Source of the DNA: Hydrogenophaga crassostreae | GTDB lineage: Bacteria; Pseudomonadota; Gammaproteobacteria; Burkholderiales; Burkholderiaceae_C | Reading direction: 5' to 3' | DNA length: 64,000 nucleotides | Assembly: GCF_001761385.1 (NCBI RefSeq) | Contig: NZ_CP017476.1 | Location: forward strand, 3,399,501-3,463,500 | Part shown: one piece after another, positions 8,948 through 17,676 of the stretch | Layout: every line of letters starts with the position of its first letter | How positions within the stretch are numbered: the first letter of the stretch is position 1 | Translations under genes and position numbers: made by a program | The notes under the pieces: generated by a model | The model's database searches: none | Seen by the model: only the letters and a program-made list of their open reading frames with translations | Told to the model about the DNA's origin: nothing

Positions 8948-9598
8948 ATGCCAAAAATCTGGGACATATCCCCTCCTGTCAACGCCCAGTCGCCCGTCTT
9001 TCCCGGCGACACTGTCTACCAACAAACCTGGTGCGCCACCATAGGCCCGGGCTGCCCGGTCAACGTCAGCGCCATCACGCTCTCGCCCCATGCCGGCGCC
9101 CACGCCGATGCCCCACTGCATTACGACGCCACCGGCAAAGCCATCGGTGAAGTGGACCTCGATGCCTTCATTGGCCCTTGCCGCGTCATCCACGCCATCG
9201 GCTGCGGCCCGCTCGTGCAATGGCAGCACATCGAACACGCCATGAGCGGCGGCGCGTGGGGACCGGCCCCACTGCCTCAGCGCGTGCTGGTGCGCGTTTA
9301 CGAAAAGATGCCGCAAACCGCTTTCGACAACGCCCTGCCCGCCTTCGCCCCCGAAACCGTGGCGCGCCTGGCCGACCTTGGCGTCAAGCTCATCGGCATC
9401 GACAGCGCCAGCATCGACCCGGCCGACAGCAAAGCCCTGCCCAGCCACCAGACCATCCGCCAGCGCGGCCTGCGGGTGCTGGAAAACCTGTTGCTCGACG
9501 ACGTGCCCGAGGGCGACTACGAGCTCATCGCCCTGCCCCTGAAATTCACCACCGCCGACGCGTCCCCCGTGCGCGCCATCCTGAGAAAGCTGCCATGA
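8948..9598 (+). CDS. kynB: Kynurenine formamidase (arylformamidase)
   Basis: A 216-residue metal-dependent hydrolase that converts N-formylkynurenine to kynurenine in tryptophan degradation. The metal-site motif is HAGAHADAPLHY near residue 38-50, the HxGxHxDxPxH form of bacterial KynB. DSASIDPADSKALPSH further on is also typical. Its TGA overlaps the ATG of kynU (ATGA), showing translational coupling. The order kynB-kynU-kynA is the usual burkholderial operon. Confidence 0.93.
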   Translation: MPKIWDISPPVNAQSPVFPGDTVYQQTWCATIGPGCPVNVSAITLSPHAGAHADAPLHYDATGKAIGEVDLDAFIGPCRVIHAIGCGPLVQWQHIEHAMSGGAWGPAPLPQRVLVRVYEKMPQTAFDNALPAFAPETVARLADLGVKLIGIDSASIDPADSKALPSHQTIRQRGLRVLENLLLDDVPEGDYELIALPLKFTTADASPVRAILRKLP

Positions 9599-10965
9599 CG
9601 ACACCCATCACCTCCCTCGCCCAATGCCAGGCCCTCGACCAGCAAGACCCGCTGCGCGGCCTGCGCGACCTGTTTGACCTGCCGCCTGGCGTGATCTATC
9701 TCGATGGCAACTCGCTGGGCGTCATGCCCAAGGCCACGCCGGCGCGGGTGGCCGATTGCGTGACGCGCGAATGGGGCACCGACCTGATCCAGAGCTGGAA
9801 CAAGGCCGGCTGGTTCAACCGGCCGCAAAGCGTGGGCGACAAGATCGCCCGCCTGATCGGCGCCAGCGCCGGCCAGGTCGTCGCCACCGACAGCACCTCG
9901 ATCAACCTCTTCAAAGTGCTTTCCGCCGCGCTCAACATCGCCGCTGAAGACGCGCCCCGCCGCAAGCGCATCGTGAGCGAGCGCAGCAACTTCCCAACCG
10001 ACCTCTACATCGCTGAAGCACTGTGCAAGGAGCGCGGCTTTGAGCTGGTCCTGGTCGAGCCCGAGGAGATTGCCGCATCGCTCACCGCCGATGTCGCCCT
10101 GCTCATGCTCACCCATGTCAACTACCGCACCGGCGCCATGCACGACATGGCCGCCGTCACTGCCGCGGCCCACGCCGAAGGCATTCTGACCGTGTGGGAC
10201 CTGGCACACAGCGCGGGTGCCGTGCCGGTCGACCTCACCGCCGCGAAGGCCGATTTTGCCGTCGGCTGCGGCTACAAGTACCTGAACGGTGGCCCCGGTG
10301 CGCCCGCATTCGTCTGGGTCAACCCGATGCACACCGACCGTTTCTGGCAACCGCTGGCCGGCTGGTGGGGCCACGCCACGCCCTTCGCCTTCACGCCCGA
10401 CTACCAGCCCGCCGCCGGCATCACCCGCTACATGTGCGGCACCCAGCCCATGATCAGCCTGACCGCGCTGGACTGCGGGCTCGACGCCACCCTCGCCGCC
10501 GAACCCCTGGGCGGCATGGCCGCTTTGCGCGCCAAGTCGCTGGCGCTGACCGACCTGTTCATTCAACTGGTTGAAGATCGGTGCGCAGGCCATGGTCTCG
10601 GCCTCGCCACCCCGAGTGCCCACGGGCAACGTGGCTCGCAGGTCTGCCTCACCCGCGAATATGGCCCCCACACTCCGCCGCTGCGCGGGTCCTTGCCCCC
10701 CGAGGGGGCTGCCACCGCCTTGGGGCGGCCCGGCGGCGGTGACTCCGGCGCCTACGCCATTGTGCAGGCGCTGATCGCGCGCGGCGTGGTCGGCGACTTC
10801 CGCGCCGGTGACGGCCAGCGCCACAAAGACATCCTGCGCTTCGGTTTCACGCCGTTGTACATCGGTTTCGAAGACGTCTGGAGCGCGGTCGAGCACCTGC
10901 GTCAGGTGCTGGAAACCAACGAGTGGCAACGCCCTGAATTCAACCAGAAACATGCGGTGACTTGA
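9595..10965 (+). CDS. kynU: Kynureninase with an in-frame repeat-derived insertion
   Basis: A 456-residue PLP enzyme cleaving kynurenine to anthranilate and alanine. Markers are YLDGNSLGVMPK near residue 40, TDSTSINLFK, the HTDRFWQPLAGWWGHA region and the PLP lysine K228 in GCGYKYLNGGPGAP. Family members are about 415-425 residues. The excess is a block at residues 357-385 (bases 10664-10750) reading PHTPPLRGSLPPEG and so on. It is a translated copy of the dispersed repeat seen in the array at 46.8 kb. It lies between the conserved RGSQVCLTREY and YAIVQALIARGVVGDFR segments. The frame is kept, so the protein may still be active with a surface loop. Confidence 0.92.
   Translation: MTTPITSLAQCQALDQQDPLRGLRDLFDLPPGVIYLDGNSLGVMPKATPARVADCVTREWGTDLIQSWNKAGWFNRPQSVGDKIARLIGASAGQVVATDSTSINLFKVLSAALNIAAEDAPRRKRIVSERSNFPTDLYIAEALCKERGFELVLVEPEEIAASLTADVALLMLTHVNYRTGAMHDMAAVTAAAHAEGILTVWDLAHSAGAVPVDLTAAKADFAVGCGYKYLNGGPGAPAFVWVNPMHTDRFWQPLAGWWGHATPFAFTPDYQPAAGITRYMCGTQPMISLTALDCGLDATLAAEPLGGMAALRAKSLALTDLFIQLVEDRCAGHGLGLATPSAHGQRGSQVCLTREYGPHTPPLRGSLPPEGAATALGRPGGGDSGAYAIVQALIARGVVGDFRAGDGQRHKDILRFGFTPLYIGFEDVWSAVEHLRQVLETNEWQRPEFNQKHAVT
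10664..10750 (+). repeat. Dispersed repeat inserted in frame within kynU
   Basis: An 87-bp block nearly matching the 84-bp units at 46.8-47.5 kb: shared runs include CCGCTGCGCGGGTC, GCCCCCCGAGGGGGCTG and CTTGGGGCGGCCC. Its length is a multiple of three and it has no stop in the kynU frame. Removing it would restore a normal-length kynureninase. Confidence 0.85.
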
Positions 10966-11045
10966 CCCCCCCTGCGCCGCTTCGCGTCTTCCCCCGAGGG
11001 GGACCATGCCTGTGGCCCGGCAAAGCCGGTTCCAGGGCGTGTGCT
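10966..11045 (+). repeat. Dispersed hairpin repeat between kynU and kynA
   Basis: It has GCGCCGCTTCGCGTC, the core CCCCCGAGGGGG and the inverted pair GCCCGGCAAAGCCGGTTC. The last 18 bases are identical to those at 26.3 kb. It separates kynU from kynA within one operon. Confidence 0.75.
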
Positions 11046-11099
11046 GGATGGCGCAATCTCACTCGAACGTTGTCGCCACGTAACAACCCAAGGACACCC

Positions 11100-11981
11100 A
11101 TGACCTGCCCGCACCACGACACCTCCAACGCCAGCGCCAGCCCTTCCGCCACCGAAAACATCGTGCGCGAAGAGAAGGCACAGCTCGACTTCAGCCAGGA
11201 CATGAGCTACGGCGACTACCTGCAGCTCGACAGCATTCTCGAAGCGCAAAAACCGCTCTCGCCCGCACACGACGAGATGCTGTTCATCGTGCAGCACCAG
11301 ACCAGCGAACTCTGGATGAAACTCATGCTGCACGAACTCACCGCAGCCGTCGGCAACGTGGCAGCAGATGAGTTGCCTTCGGCTTTCAAGAAACTCGCCC
11401 GTGTCTCCAAGATCATGGAGCAGCTGGTACACGCCTGGGACGTGCTCGCCACCATGACGCCGCCCGAGTACAGCGCCATCCGGCCTTACCTGTCCAACTC
11501 CAGCGGCTTCCAGAGTTTTCAGTACCGCTGCATCGAGTTTTCGCTCGGCAACAAAAACGCCGCCATGTTGAAGCCCCATGCGCACAACCCCGCCCGCCTG
11601 GGCATGGTGCAAGCCGCCTATGAAGCGCCCTCCCTGTACGACGAGGCCCTGCGCCTGTTGGCGCGCCGTGGCATCGCCGTACCCGCCAGCCACACCGAGC
11701 GCGACTGGACGCAGGCCTACCAAGCCAAAGAGGCCGTGGAACAAGCCTGGCTCGAGGTCTACCGCAACCCTGAAAAATACTGGGACCTCTACCAGCTCGG
11801 CGAAGAACTCACCGACCTGGAAGATGCCTTCCGCCTCTGGCGCTTCCGCCATGTGACCACCGTGGAGCGCGTGATCGGCTTCAAGCGCGGCACGGGCGGC
11901 ACCGGCGGCGTGAGCTACCTGCGCAAGATGCTCGACGTGGTGTTGTTCCCCGAGATCTGGACACTGAGAACCCAACTGTAG
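11100..11981 (+). CDS. kynA: Tryptophan 2,3-dioxygenase
   Basis: A 293-residue haem enzyme opening the indole ring of L-tryptophan to N-formylkynurenine, the first step of the kynurenine route. Motifs are YGDYLQLDSIL, HQTSELWMKLMLHEL (substrate-pocket His), GFQSFQYR, and the C-terminal RFRHVTTVERVIGFKRGTGG with the proximal haem histidine and the glycine-rich loop GGTGGVSYL. The start ATG 11100 has AAGGAC upstream; the open frame to its left is repeat sequence. It lies 134 bp after kynU, the gap filled by the repeat. Confidence 0.95.
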   Translation: MTCPHHDTSNASASPSATENIVREEKAQLDFSQDMSYGDYLQLDSILEAQKPLSPAHDEMLFIVQHQTSELWMKLMLHELTAAVGNVAADELPSAFKKLARVSKIMEQLVHAWDVLATMTPPEYSAIRPYLSNSSGFQSFQYRCIEFSLGNKNAAMLKPHAHNPARLGMVQAAYEAPSLYDEALRLLARRGIAVPASHTERDWTQAYQAKEAVEQAWLEVYRNPEKYWDLYQLGEELTDLEDAFRLWRFRHVTTVERVIGFKRGTGGTGGVSYLRKMLDVVLFPEIWTLRTQL

Positions 11982-12013
11982 GCTCTGGCCTACCGAGCTT
12001 TGCCTAACGCCAC

Positions 12014-12577
12014 CTAGAACCCGACCTCCAATGGCGCGGAGCCGGGTTCTTTCCAGGCTTGACGCGGGCGGTAGGAAACGACGAGCACCCTGCCCCATTG
12101 CTGTGGCAACGCCACCGAGAGCGATCCGATCTTTTTCGCCACCGTCGCCTCGGCATGGATTTCGTCAACGCCGATCTGGTCGTGTCCGTCGCCCCCGGTG
12201 AGCAGGTTCATGGCGCGCGCTTTCAACGACGCCTGTATCCGCTCCGGGTCTGGCCACTGCCATTGCCGGGCCGCCAAGGGTTCGCCGGTGGCCAGGGTCA
12301 ACCGCAAGCCCTCGCGCCACAGCGCATGCGCCTGGACCGCAGCAGCCCGGAAATCGGAGGGCTTCAATGTGGAATATTGCAGTAAAAATTCCTGCTGCGT
12401 TTGCTGCGGGGCCAGTGTCTGGTGCAGCGCTTCCGTGTAGTCGATGAAGGCGGTCAGCGACACATGGGTGTCGTCGCGCAACACCAGCGCCACCCGATTG
12501 GCCGGCAGCTCATGCGCCATGGCAGTCGTCATCAGCAAACACGCACACAACAGGGTCAGCGTGGATCGGGTCTTCAT
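12014..12577 (-). CDS. Exported hypothetical protein
   Basis: A 187-residue protein with a clear signal peptide (STLTLLCACLLMTTAMA followed by HELPANRV). The mature part is mixed alpha/beta with no motif I recognise; it is rich in Leu/Gln and has one WREGLRLTL strand. The start is ATG 12577 with AAGGTGAGG upstream. It lies 18 bp after the PEBP-YHYH gene in the same direction, so it is almost certainly in the same transcript and probably acts with it in the periplasm. Function unknown. Confidence 0.72.
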   Translation of the reverse strand: MKTRSTLTLLCACLLMTTAMAHELPANRVALVLRDDTHVSLTAFIDYTEALHQTLAPQQTQQEFLLQYSTLKPSDFRAAAVQAHALWREGLRLTLATGEPLAARQWQWPDPERIQASLKARAMNLLTGGDGHDQIGVDEIHAEATVAKKIGSLSVALPQQWGRVLVVSYRPRQAWKEPGSAPLEVGF

Positions 12578-12595
12578 GGGCCTCACCTTCTGTTG

Positions 12596-14230
12596 TCAGC
12601 GGCAGTAAGCCACGTTGGGCTGCGTGGTGGCATTCATGCCATCGGTGAACTGGAAATCCCAGCAGGCCGACTTGCCGGCGTGCTCGGCCTGGGTCAGCAA
12701 CGCCGCCAAGGCCGAGCCGGTGACGGGTTTGTACCGGATCCGGTGCGTGCCCGCTTTCTGCTCATAGCTGTCGGTGCCGGTTTCGGTGCTGGAAAACGGA
12801 CGGTCGGTGTGGAACTGGACCACCTGGTAGCCGTCGCTGGCATCGGTGGTCAACGTCATGGCCGAGACGCCGAAGGGCCGCACCGGCGGGCGGCGAATCG
12901 GGGAGAACTTGGCGCCCTGACCGGCAAGGTCCGGGCTGGGCGTGCCCCTGAAACAGGACAACACGTAAGGCGCTGCATCGGTCACGTGGTAGCTGTAGCC
13001 GGCAGGGGCGTTGGACACAGGGCTGGTGTTGCCGCCGCAAACCTCATCACGCGAAGCCACGCGGCCGTCGGCGTCGTTGTAACCAAAGATCGCAAAGCCA
13101 TCGAGGGCCCAGCCCAGCGGGTGGGTGTCCCAGTAGTCGGCGGGCTGGCCGGCCATCAGGCAATTCGGCGCGGCATGGTAGTGGTAATCGTCGGCACGGC
13201 CGGCGTGGCCGTTGCACACATCGAGTTCGCCCAGCGCCTTGGTATCACCGTTCTGGCAACCGCCTTGTTTGCAGGGGCTGAAGATCGGCACCCCGTTGAT
13301 GGCCATACCGATGGGGCCGTCGTTGGCTGTCGTGGTGGTCGCGGCGATGGCGGGATTCAGCGGAATCTTCCAGGCGTTGCTGCCGTAGAAATTCTGGGCG
13401 ATTGGCACTTGCAGGTTGCTGGCGACGATGCCGTCCATCATGGTGTGGGTGGCCAGTCCATTGGACGCCACGTAGGCGTAGGTGCCGTCGCATGTCACCG
13501 TTGCCACCCCCGTGGTCGACGCCTTGAGCGAGCTGGCGATGCGCGCGCACGCTTCGCTTTGTTCCCCTGAAGCGGCCATTGCCGTGGTGGTTGCTGCAGC
13601 GGTGATGGCCGGCGTCGGTGAAGGTGGTGGCGCGGGCGGAGGCGGTGTTTGCGCCCGGGCGCTGGTGCCCGTGCGGGTGTGCTCAAGGCTGAGCGTCGCG
13701 GTGCCCAGGGTGAGCGTCGACATGGCGCTCAGCAACTGCGCGCCCGACACCGCCGAGCCCGCTGGCAACACCGGCGCCGCCGACAGCGCGAACACCGTGA
13801 ACGTGTAGGTTTTGAGGCCAGCGCCCTTGGAGCAAGGCGGTTGATAAGCCATGTTGGGGCCGTTGCTGCCCACGCCCGTCGTGCCGACGCCATGGCTGTC
13901 CCTGGCGAGGTGGTGGGTGGCGCCCGGTATGCCGTGCAGCACCCAGTTGTACTTGGTGCGGCCATCGGGCGGAAGGGTGCTCATCAACACCGCAAACTCG
14001 GTGGTGCCTGCGGGCGCATGGTCCCAGGCCAGCGCCGGGCTGGTGCCTGCGCCGTCGCAGGTGTAGGCGTCGGGCAGGCTGCTGCCTTGCGCGGATTCGC
14101 TGGTCAAGACAAAACGGTTGGCTTCGGCCGCAGTGGCGGCCATGGCATGCGGCACAACGCTGATCGCGCTGGCCATGGCGGCGGCCGCCCACAGGGTCCG
14201 CAGGGCGGAGCGGAATTTCGGTGTATTCAT
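12596..14230 (-). CDS. Secreted PEBP-YHYH two-domain fusion protein
   Basis: A 544-residue exported protein. Residues 1-31 are a signal peptide ending VVPHAMA. Residues about 38-185 are a YbhB/YbcL-type phosphatidylethanolamine-binding-like domain: YTCDGAGTSPALAWDHAP, YNWVLHGIPG and YQPPCSKGAGLKTYTFTVFA. A Pro/Ala-rich linker follows (PPPPAPPPSPTPA). Residues about 220-544 are a YHYH domain, with the name-giving DDYHYHAAPNC, GWALDGFAIFGYND and many cysteines. Both domains are of poorly known function and are usually separate proteins. It sits between two other exported proteins downstream of a two-component system. Confidence 0.85.
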   Translation of the reverse strand: MNTPKFRSALRTLWAAAAMASAISVVPHAMAATAAEANRFVLTSESAQGSSLPDAYTCDGAGTSPALAWDHAPAGTTEFAVLMSTLPPDGRTKYNWVLHGIPGATHHLARDSHGVGTTGVGSNGPNMAYQPPCSKGAGLKTYTFTVFALSAAPVLPAGSAVSGAQLLSAMSTLTLGTATLSLEHTRTGTSARAQTPPPPAPPPSPTPAITAAATTTAMAASGEQSEACARIASSLKASTTGVATVTCDGTYAYVASNGLATHTMMDGIVASNLQVPIAQNFYGSNAWKIPLNPAIAATTTTANDGPIGMAINGVPIFSPCKQGGCQNGDTKALGELDVCNGHAGRADDYHYHAAPNCLMAGQPADYWDTHPLGWALDGFAIFGYNDADGRVASRDEVCGGNTSPVSNAPAGYSYHVTDAAPYVLSCFRGTPSPDLAGQGAKFSPIRRPPVRPFGVSAMTLTTDASDGYQVVQFHTDRPFSSTETGTDSYEQKAGTHRIRYKPVTGSALAALLTQAEHAGKSACWDFQFTDGMNATTQPNVAYCR

Positions 14231-14264
14231 GACTGAGCTTCCGGTGATTGGGGTGCCGGGCGGC

Positions 14265-14930
14265 TCAGGGTGCGTTAACCGTGAGTTTGCACAGCAAGGT
14301 GTTGTCGGCCTTGAGGTCCGAGGTCCAGATCAGGCGAGCGGCGGGGTCCCAGGTGACATCGAAGTAGCCCTGTTTGGCGCCGATGTCGGCGGCGCTGTAG
14401 ACGGTGGCGTTATCCCAGGCGCTGGTGTCGAAACCGGCGGCTTTCCAGTTCGCCGGTTCTTCGGAGATGGTGGCACCGCAACTGGCCACCGAGGGATCGC
14501 TGCTGGACACGCAGCTCGGAACCAGCGGGGCCTTGTGGATGACCTCGCACTTGACTGCGCTGTCCGACACGGCCACCACTTTCTGCGTCGCGGTGTCGGT
14601 GACCTGCATGATGAACCCGCCGTCACCGATCTGCTGCCTTGCGCTGCCGATGTACTCCAGCCCGGTGTCGTTTTGCTTGAAGTCCTTGATGGTGAAATTC
14701 AGCACCAACGGGTAGTCCGCGTCGAAACGCAGTGTCTCTGAATTGAAAGAGCGCTCGGTGGTGATCGGCACCGAGTCTTCACCCACGAAGCGCTCGCCGA
14801 CATGGAGCGAGAACCAGTTGTCGGCCCAGACCTCGGCCTTGAAGGAGCCCGCCGCCGCTGCGAAGGGCAGGCTGGCGGCCAGGAATGCCCCAGCCAGACG
14901 CTGGGCGAAATGTCGTGCAGATGGTTTCAT
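14265..14930 (-). CDS. Exported hypothetical protein, possible jelly-roll fold
   Basis: A 221-residue protein with a signal peptide (FLAASLPFAAAAG). The mature part begins FKAEVWADNWFSLHVGE and includes TTERSFNSETLRFDADYPL and FKQNDTGLEYIG. It has four cysteines in two pairs, and FDTSAWDNATVYS. The DNWF...G pattern and the FDxSxWxxA motif resemble carbohydrate-binding beta-sandwich modules, but that is a fold guess. The start ATG 14930 is followed by the basic n-region of the signal peptide; the upstream in-frame leader lacks one. It lies 34 bp before the PEBP-YHYH gene and is probably its operon partner. Confidence 0.7.
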   Translation of the reverse strand: MKPSARHFAQRLAGAFLAASLPFAAAAGSFKAEVWADNWFSLHVGERFVGEDSVPITTERSFNSETLRFDADYPLVLNFTIKDFKQNDTGLEYIGSARQQIGDGGFIMQVTDTATQKVVAVSDSAVKCEVIHKAPLVPSCVSSSDPSVASCGATISEEPANWKAAGFDTSAWDNATVYSAADIGAKQGYFDVTWDPAARLIWTSDLKADNTLLCKLTVNAP

Positions 14931-15006
14931 GTGAGGCCTCTGGGTGGTTGGGACGGAGGGACGCTCCGTCGATGACCCCATCGTAAAACCCAATACGCCC
15001 TGAAAA

Positions 15007-15028
15007 ATGACATCTTCGTCATGAAGAG
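15007..15028. promoter_or_regulatory. Interlocked inverted repeats upstream of the exported-protein operon
   Basis: In the 131-bp gap between the kinase stop and the first exported-protein gene, ATGAC-N6-GTCAT and TCTTC-N5-GAAGA overlap. Such a site could bind the neighbouring OmpR-type regulator. This is inference only; the arms are five bases each. Confidence 0.35.
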
Positions 15029-15061
15029 TGGCCGTCTCGGTGGCGGCCTTGCTGGGGTACC

Positions 15062-16465
15062 TTAAGTTCCCGCAGGCAGCAGCAGCCTCAAGACCAGCGG
15101 GTCGTCAGCGCCGGGCTCCACCGTCAACTCACCGCCATGGGCGCGGGCGATGACACGCGAGAGGCTGAGGCCCAGGCCATGGCCGTCCACCCGCCGGTTG
15201 CGCGCCGCATCGCCCCGGAAGAAACGCTCAAAGAAGCGGGCCCGGTCTTCGGGTGAAAGGCCTGGCGCGAAGTTCGCCATCTCCAGCTCGATGCCCAAGG
15301 GCGTGGCCCGGGCGCGCCAGTGGATCCATCCGCCGGCGGGCGTGTATTTCAGCGCGTTGCTGGTGAGGTTGTTGAGCAACTGGTCGAGCAATTGCGGATC
15401 GGCCTGCACGGTCAGCCCATCGGCCACCTCGGCCGACAGCTTCACGTCCAGCCCAAAGGTTTGCGCCTCGGTGAACCGCTCGTTCAAGGCTTCGCTCAGG
15501 TTCACCGGCATGCGCTGCAAGGCCAGCCGGCCGGCATCGGCCTGCGACAGCAGCAGCAACTTTCTGGAGATCGACGACAGGCGCCCTACTTCGTCCAGCA
15601 TGTCGATCAGGGTCAGCTGAAGCGCCTGATCGTCCGCTCGCTGCACCGCGCGTTCGAGCTGGCCCTGCAAAATGGTCAGCGGTGTTTTCAGCTCGTGTGC
15701 GGCATCGGCCGAGAAGCGCGAAGCCTGGTGAAAACTGGTCTCCAGCCGGTCCAGCATCTTGTTGTACGAGGTGATGAGCTCCTGAAACTCGCGGTCTTCC
15801 AGCGCCGCCGACAGGCGCTGATCCAGCGCCTTCTCATCGACCGCTTTCATCGCGTCGCGCAGCCGCACCACGGGCTTGAGCGCCAGGCCCGACAGCAACC
15901 ACGCCCCCAGCGCGGTGAGCAGCAACGCCAGCGGCAATGCGATGGCCGCCACCTGTCGCCAAACCCCCAGCAGGTCAGCACGAGTGGCAGCGAGGTCGGC
16001 CGCAACGAATCCGCGCTCAGATGGGCCGCCGACCAGGGCCGCATGCCAATCACCACCGGCCAGATCAAACCGGCTCAGCGCACAGGCGGTGCGGTTCGCA
16101 GGGTTGGAGGCGTTTTGGGTGTCTGCGGCCGCCGCATCTCGACGCCAGGACAGTTGGTCGATATCCAGCCCCTCGGGCCAGTGAGCCGACTTCAGCCGCC
16201 CCGGTCCGCTCGGCGTCTCAACCGCCAGCAGCAGTTGTTCGGGCGATTTCAACCGCAGCTTGGCCACCATGTCGGCGCCCAGGCGCTCTACGTCGCCAGT
16301 GGCGGTCGGGCCGGCCAGCCGCCGGGCTTCATCGCACAGGCGCTCGTCCAGCCGCTGGCCTTCGAACGCCAGCACACTGGACCAGCTGAACAGCGCCACG
16401 CTGGCCAGCACCAGCGCCACGGTCAAGGCCGTGACCGCAAAAATGCGGACCCGGAAGGACGGCAT
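15062..16465 (-). CDS. Sensor histidine kinase (two-TM, HAMP)
   Basis: A 467-residue membrane kinase. TM1 is VTALTVALVLASVALFSW near residue 10. A periplasmic sensor region of about 150 residues follows, then TM2 in IALPLALLLTALGAWLLSGL and a HAMP segment (LKPVVRLRDAMKAV). The H-box is SADAAHELKTPLTILQ. ATPase boxes are NLTSNALKYTP, a shortened G1 region (APGLSPEDRARFFERF) and GHGLGLSLSRVIARAHGG. The start at ATG 16465 gives a proper N-terminus; the leader upstream is the end of the regulator gene in another frame. It begins nine bases after the regulator, so the two form one operon. Confidence 0.9.
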   Translation of the reverse strand: MPSFRVRIFAVTALTVALVLASVALFSWSSVLAFEGQRLDERLCDEARRLAGPTATGDVERLGADMVAKLRLKSPEQLLLAVETPSGPGRLKSAHWPEGLDIDQLSWRRDAAAADTQNASNPANRTACALSRFDLAGGDWHAALVGGPSERGFVAADLAATRADLLGVWRQVAAIALPLALLLTALGAWLLSGLALKPVVRLRDAMKAVDEKALDQRLSAALEDREFQELITSYNKMLDRLETSFHQASRFSADAAHELKTPLTILQGQLERAVQRADDQALQLTLIDMLDEVGRLSSISRKLLLLSQADAGRLALQRMPVNLSEALNERFTEAQTFGLDVKLSAEVADGLTVQADPQLLDQLLNNLTSNALKYTPAGGWIHWRARATPLGIELEMANFAPGLSPEDRARFFERFFRGDAARNRRVDGHGLGLSLSRVIARAHGGELTVEPGADDPLVLRLLLPAGT

Positions 16466-16473
16466 GCTGAGTC

Positions 16474-17160
16474 TCAAGGCACGGGCCTGAAACGGTAGCC
16501 AACGCCTCTGACCGCTTCGATCGGCGAGGCGCTGCCCGCGCCGGCGTCGATGGACTCGATCTTCCGGCGGATCCGCTGGACACACGCATCCACCACATTC
16601 GTGGCCGGATCAAAGTCGTAGCCCCACACGTGTTCCAGCATCTGGGTGCGCGTCAGCACGCGCCCTGCCGAACGCATCAGCAACTCGATGAGGGCAAACT
16701 CACGGCTGGTGAGTTCGATCGTCTGGCCATGGCCGGTGACCTGTCGAGCCATGCAGTCAAGCACGAATGGCCCGACCTGTACGGTGTTCTGGCGCTCGCC
16801 CGACAGCCGCCGCAGCAGAGCCTGGATGCGGGCAGCCAGTTCCTCCACATAGAACGGTTTGGCCAGGTAGTCGTCGGCACCCAGGTTGAGCCCTTCGATG
16901 CGGTCACCCAGCTCGTTGCGCGCGGTCAGCAAGATCACCGGTGTGGTGATGCCCTCGGCGCGCAACCCCCGCAACACCGAGAGGCCGTCGCGCCCGGGCA
17001 GCATCAGGTCGAGCACGATCGCGTCATGTTGGCCCAGGCGGGCCCGCTCGAAGCCGGTGTGGCCGTTGTCGCAGGCCTCCACCTCGAAGCCGCGCTCCGT
17101 CAAGCCCGCGCAAACGAAGTCTGCGATGCGCCGTTCGTCTTCGATGACCAGGATCTTCAT
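16474..17160 (-). CDS. OmpR/PhoB-family response regulator
   Basis: A 228-residue regulator. Receiver: ILVIEDERRIADFV, phospho-acceptor aspartate in AIVLDLMLPGRDG (about D51), switch Thr in LLTARN and lysine in YLAKPF. The winged helix follows from about residue 130: LTSREFALIELLMRSAG, LEHVWGYDFDPATNVVD and VRGVGYRFRP. It is nearest in look to CopR/CusR/QseB-type regulators. It heads the operon kinase, then three exported proteins, which are its plausible targets. ATG 17160 is chosen because the receiver begins directly there. Confidence 0.92.
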   Translation of the reverse strand: MKILVIEDERRIADFVCAGLTERGFEVEACDNGHTGFERARLGQHDAIVLDLMLPGRDGLSVLRGLRAEGITTPVILLTARNELGDRIEGLNLGADDYLAKPFYVEELAARIQALLRRLSGERQNTVQVGPFVLDCMARQVTGHGQTIELTSREFALIELLMRSAGRVLTRTQMLEHVWGYDFDPATNVVDACVQRIRRKIESIDAGAGSASPIEAVRGVGYRFRPVP

Positions 17161-17676
17161 GGCTGTCAGTATGGTTGCTCTCGGTGTGTCCGTTGTGAAC
17201 TGCGCGATGCAGCGCTCGGGCAACTGTTGCAGGTCGAACGCTTTTCAGCGGCCGAATGGATGGAGGATCCATGGCATGACAACCCAGCGAAGCGGTGTCC
17301 GGTGTCCTTGCACGGGAGGCGCACACCCGCCCCGGTTCGCACCGGGAACCTCCGAAGCGTTCGCAAGCACTCGCCGTCAAAGGTCAACCCCTGGCCTTGA
17401 ATTGCCCCGAAACAAGAAACCCTCCGGCACAGATCCGGCTTCGTCGGAGCGAGCCCCCGGCCCAATGTGCCAGGGGGGGCGTGCGCATGTTCCCGAGACA
17501 TGGACCGTTTGCGCTTCGTTGCCAGCCCCGCCCCCCCAACCCGCGCCTCAACCAACCAGAGCGACGTTGTCCGAAAGGCCAAACCGGCTCAGCGACATCC
17601 CTGGAGGAAGCATGTGCTTGGGACTCGGCACCGCAACGTTGCGATCGACCTGCGTTCAATGTACCGACAAAAACGT
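17161..17676. other. 516-bp gap without a convincing gene
   Basis: This lies between the response regulator start and the end of dnaB. Open frames here on both strands have no recognisable domains, poor starts and mixed composition. It must contain the promoter of the two-component operon. I see no RNA gene or clear terminator. Runs such as CCAGGGGGGGC hint at a decayed copy of the dispersed repeat, but the match is weak. Confidence 0.5.

Noticed and set aside
12401..13570. Plus-strand frame opposite the PEBP-YHYH gene
   Set aside because: Gly/Val/Arg-rich shadow without domain features. The opposite strand encodes a signal peptide and two known domains.
17161..17676. Open frames in the gap after dnaB
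   Set aside because: Several frames are open on both strands but none has a plausible start, domain or codon pattern.
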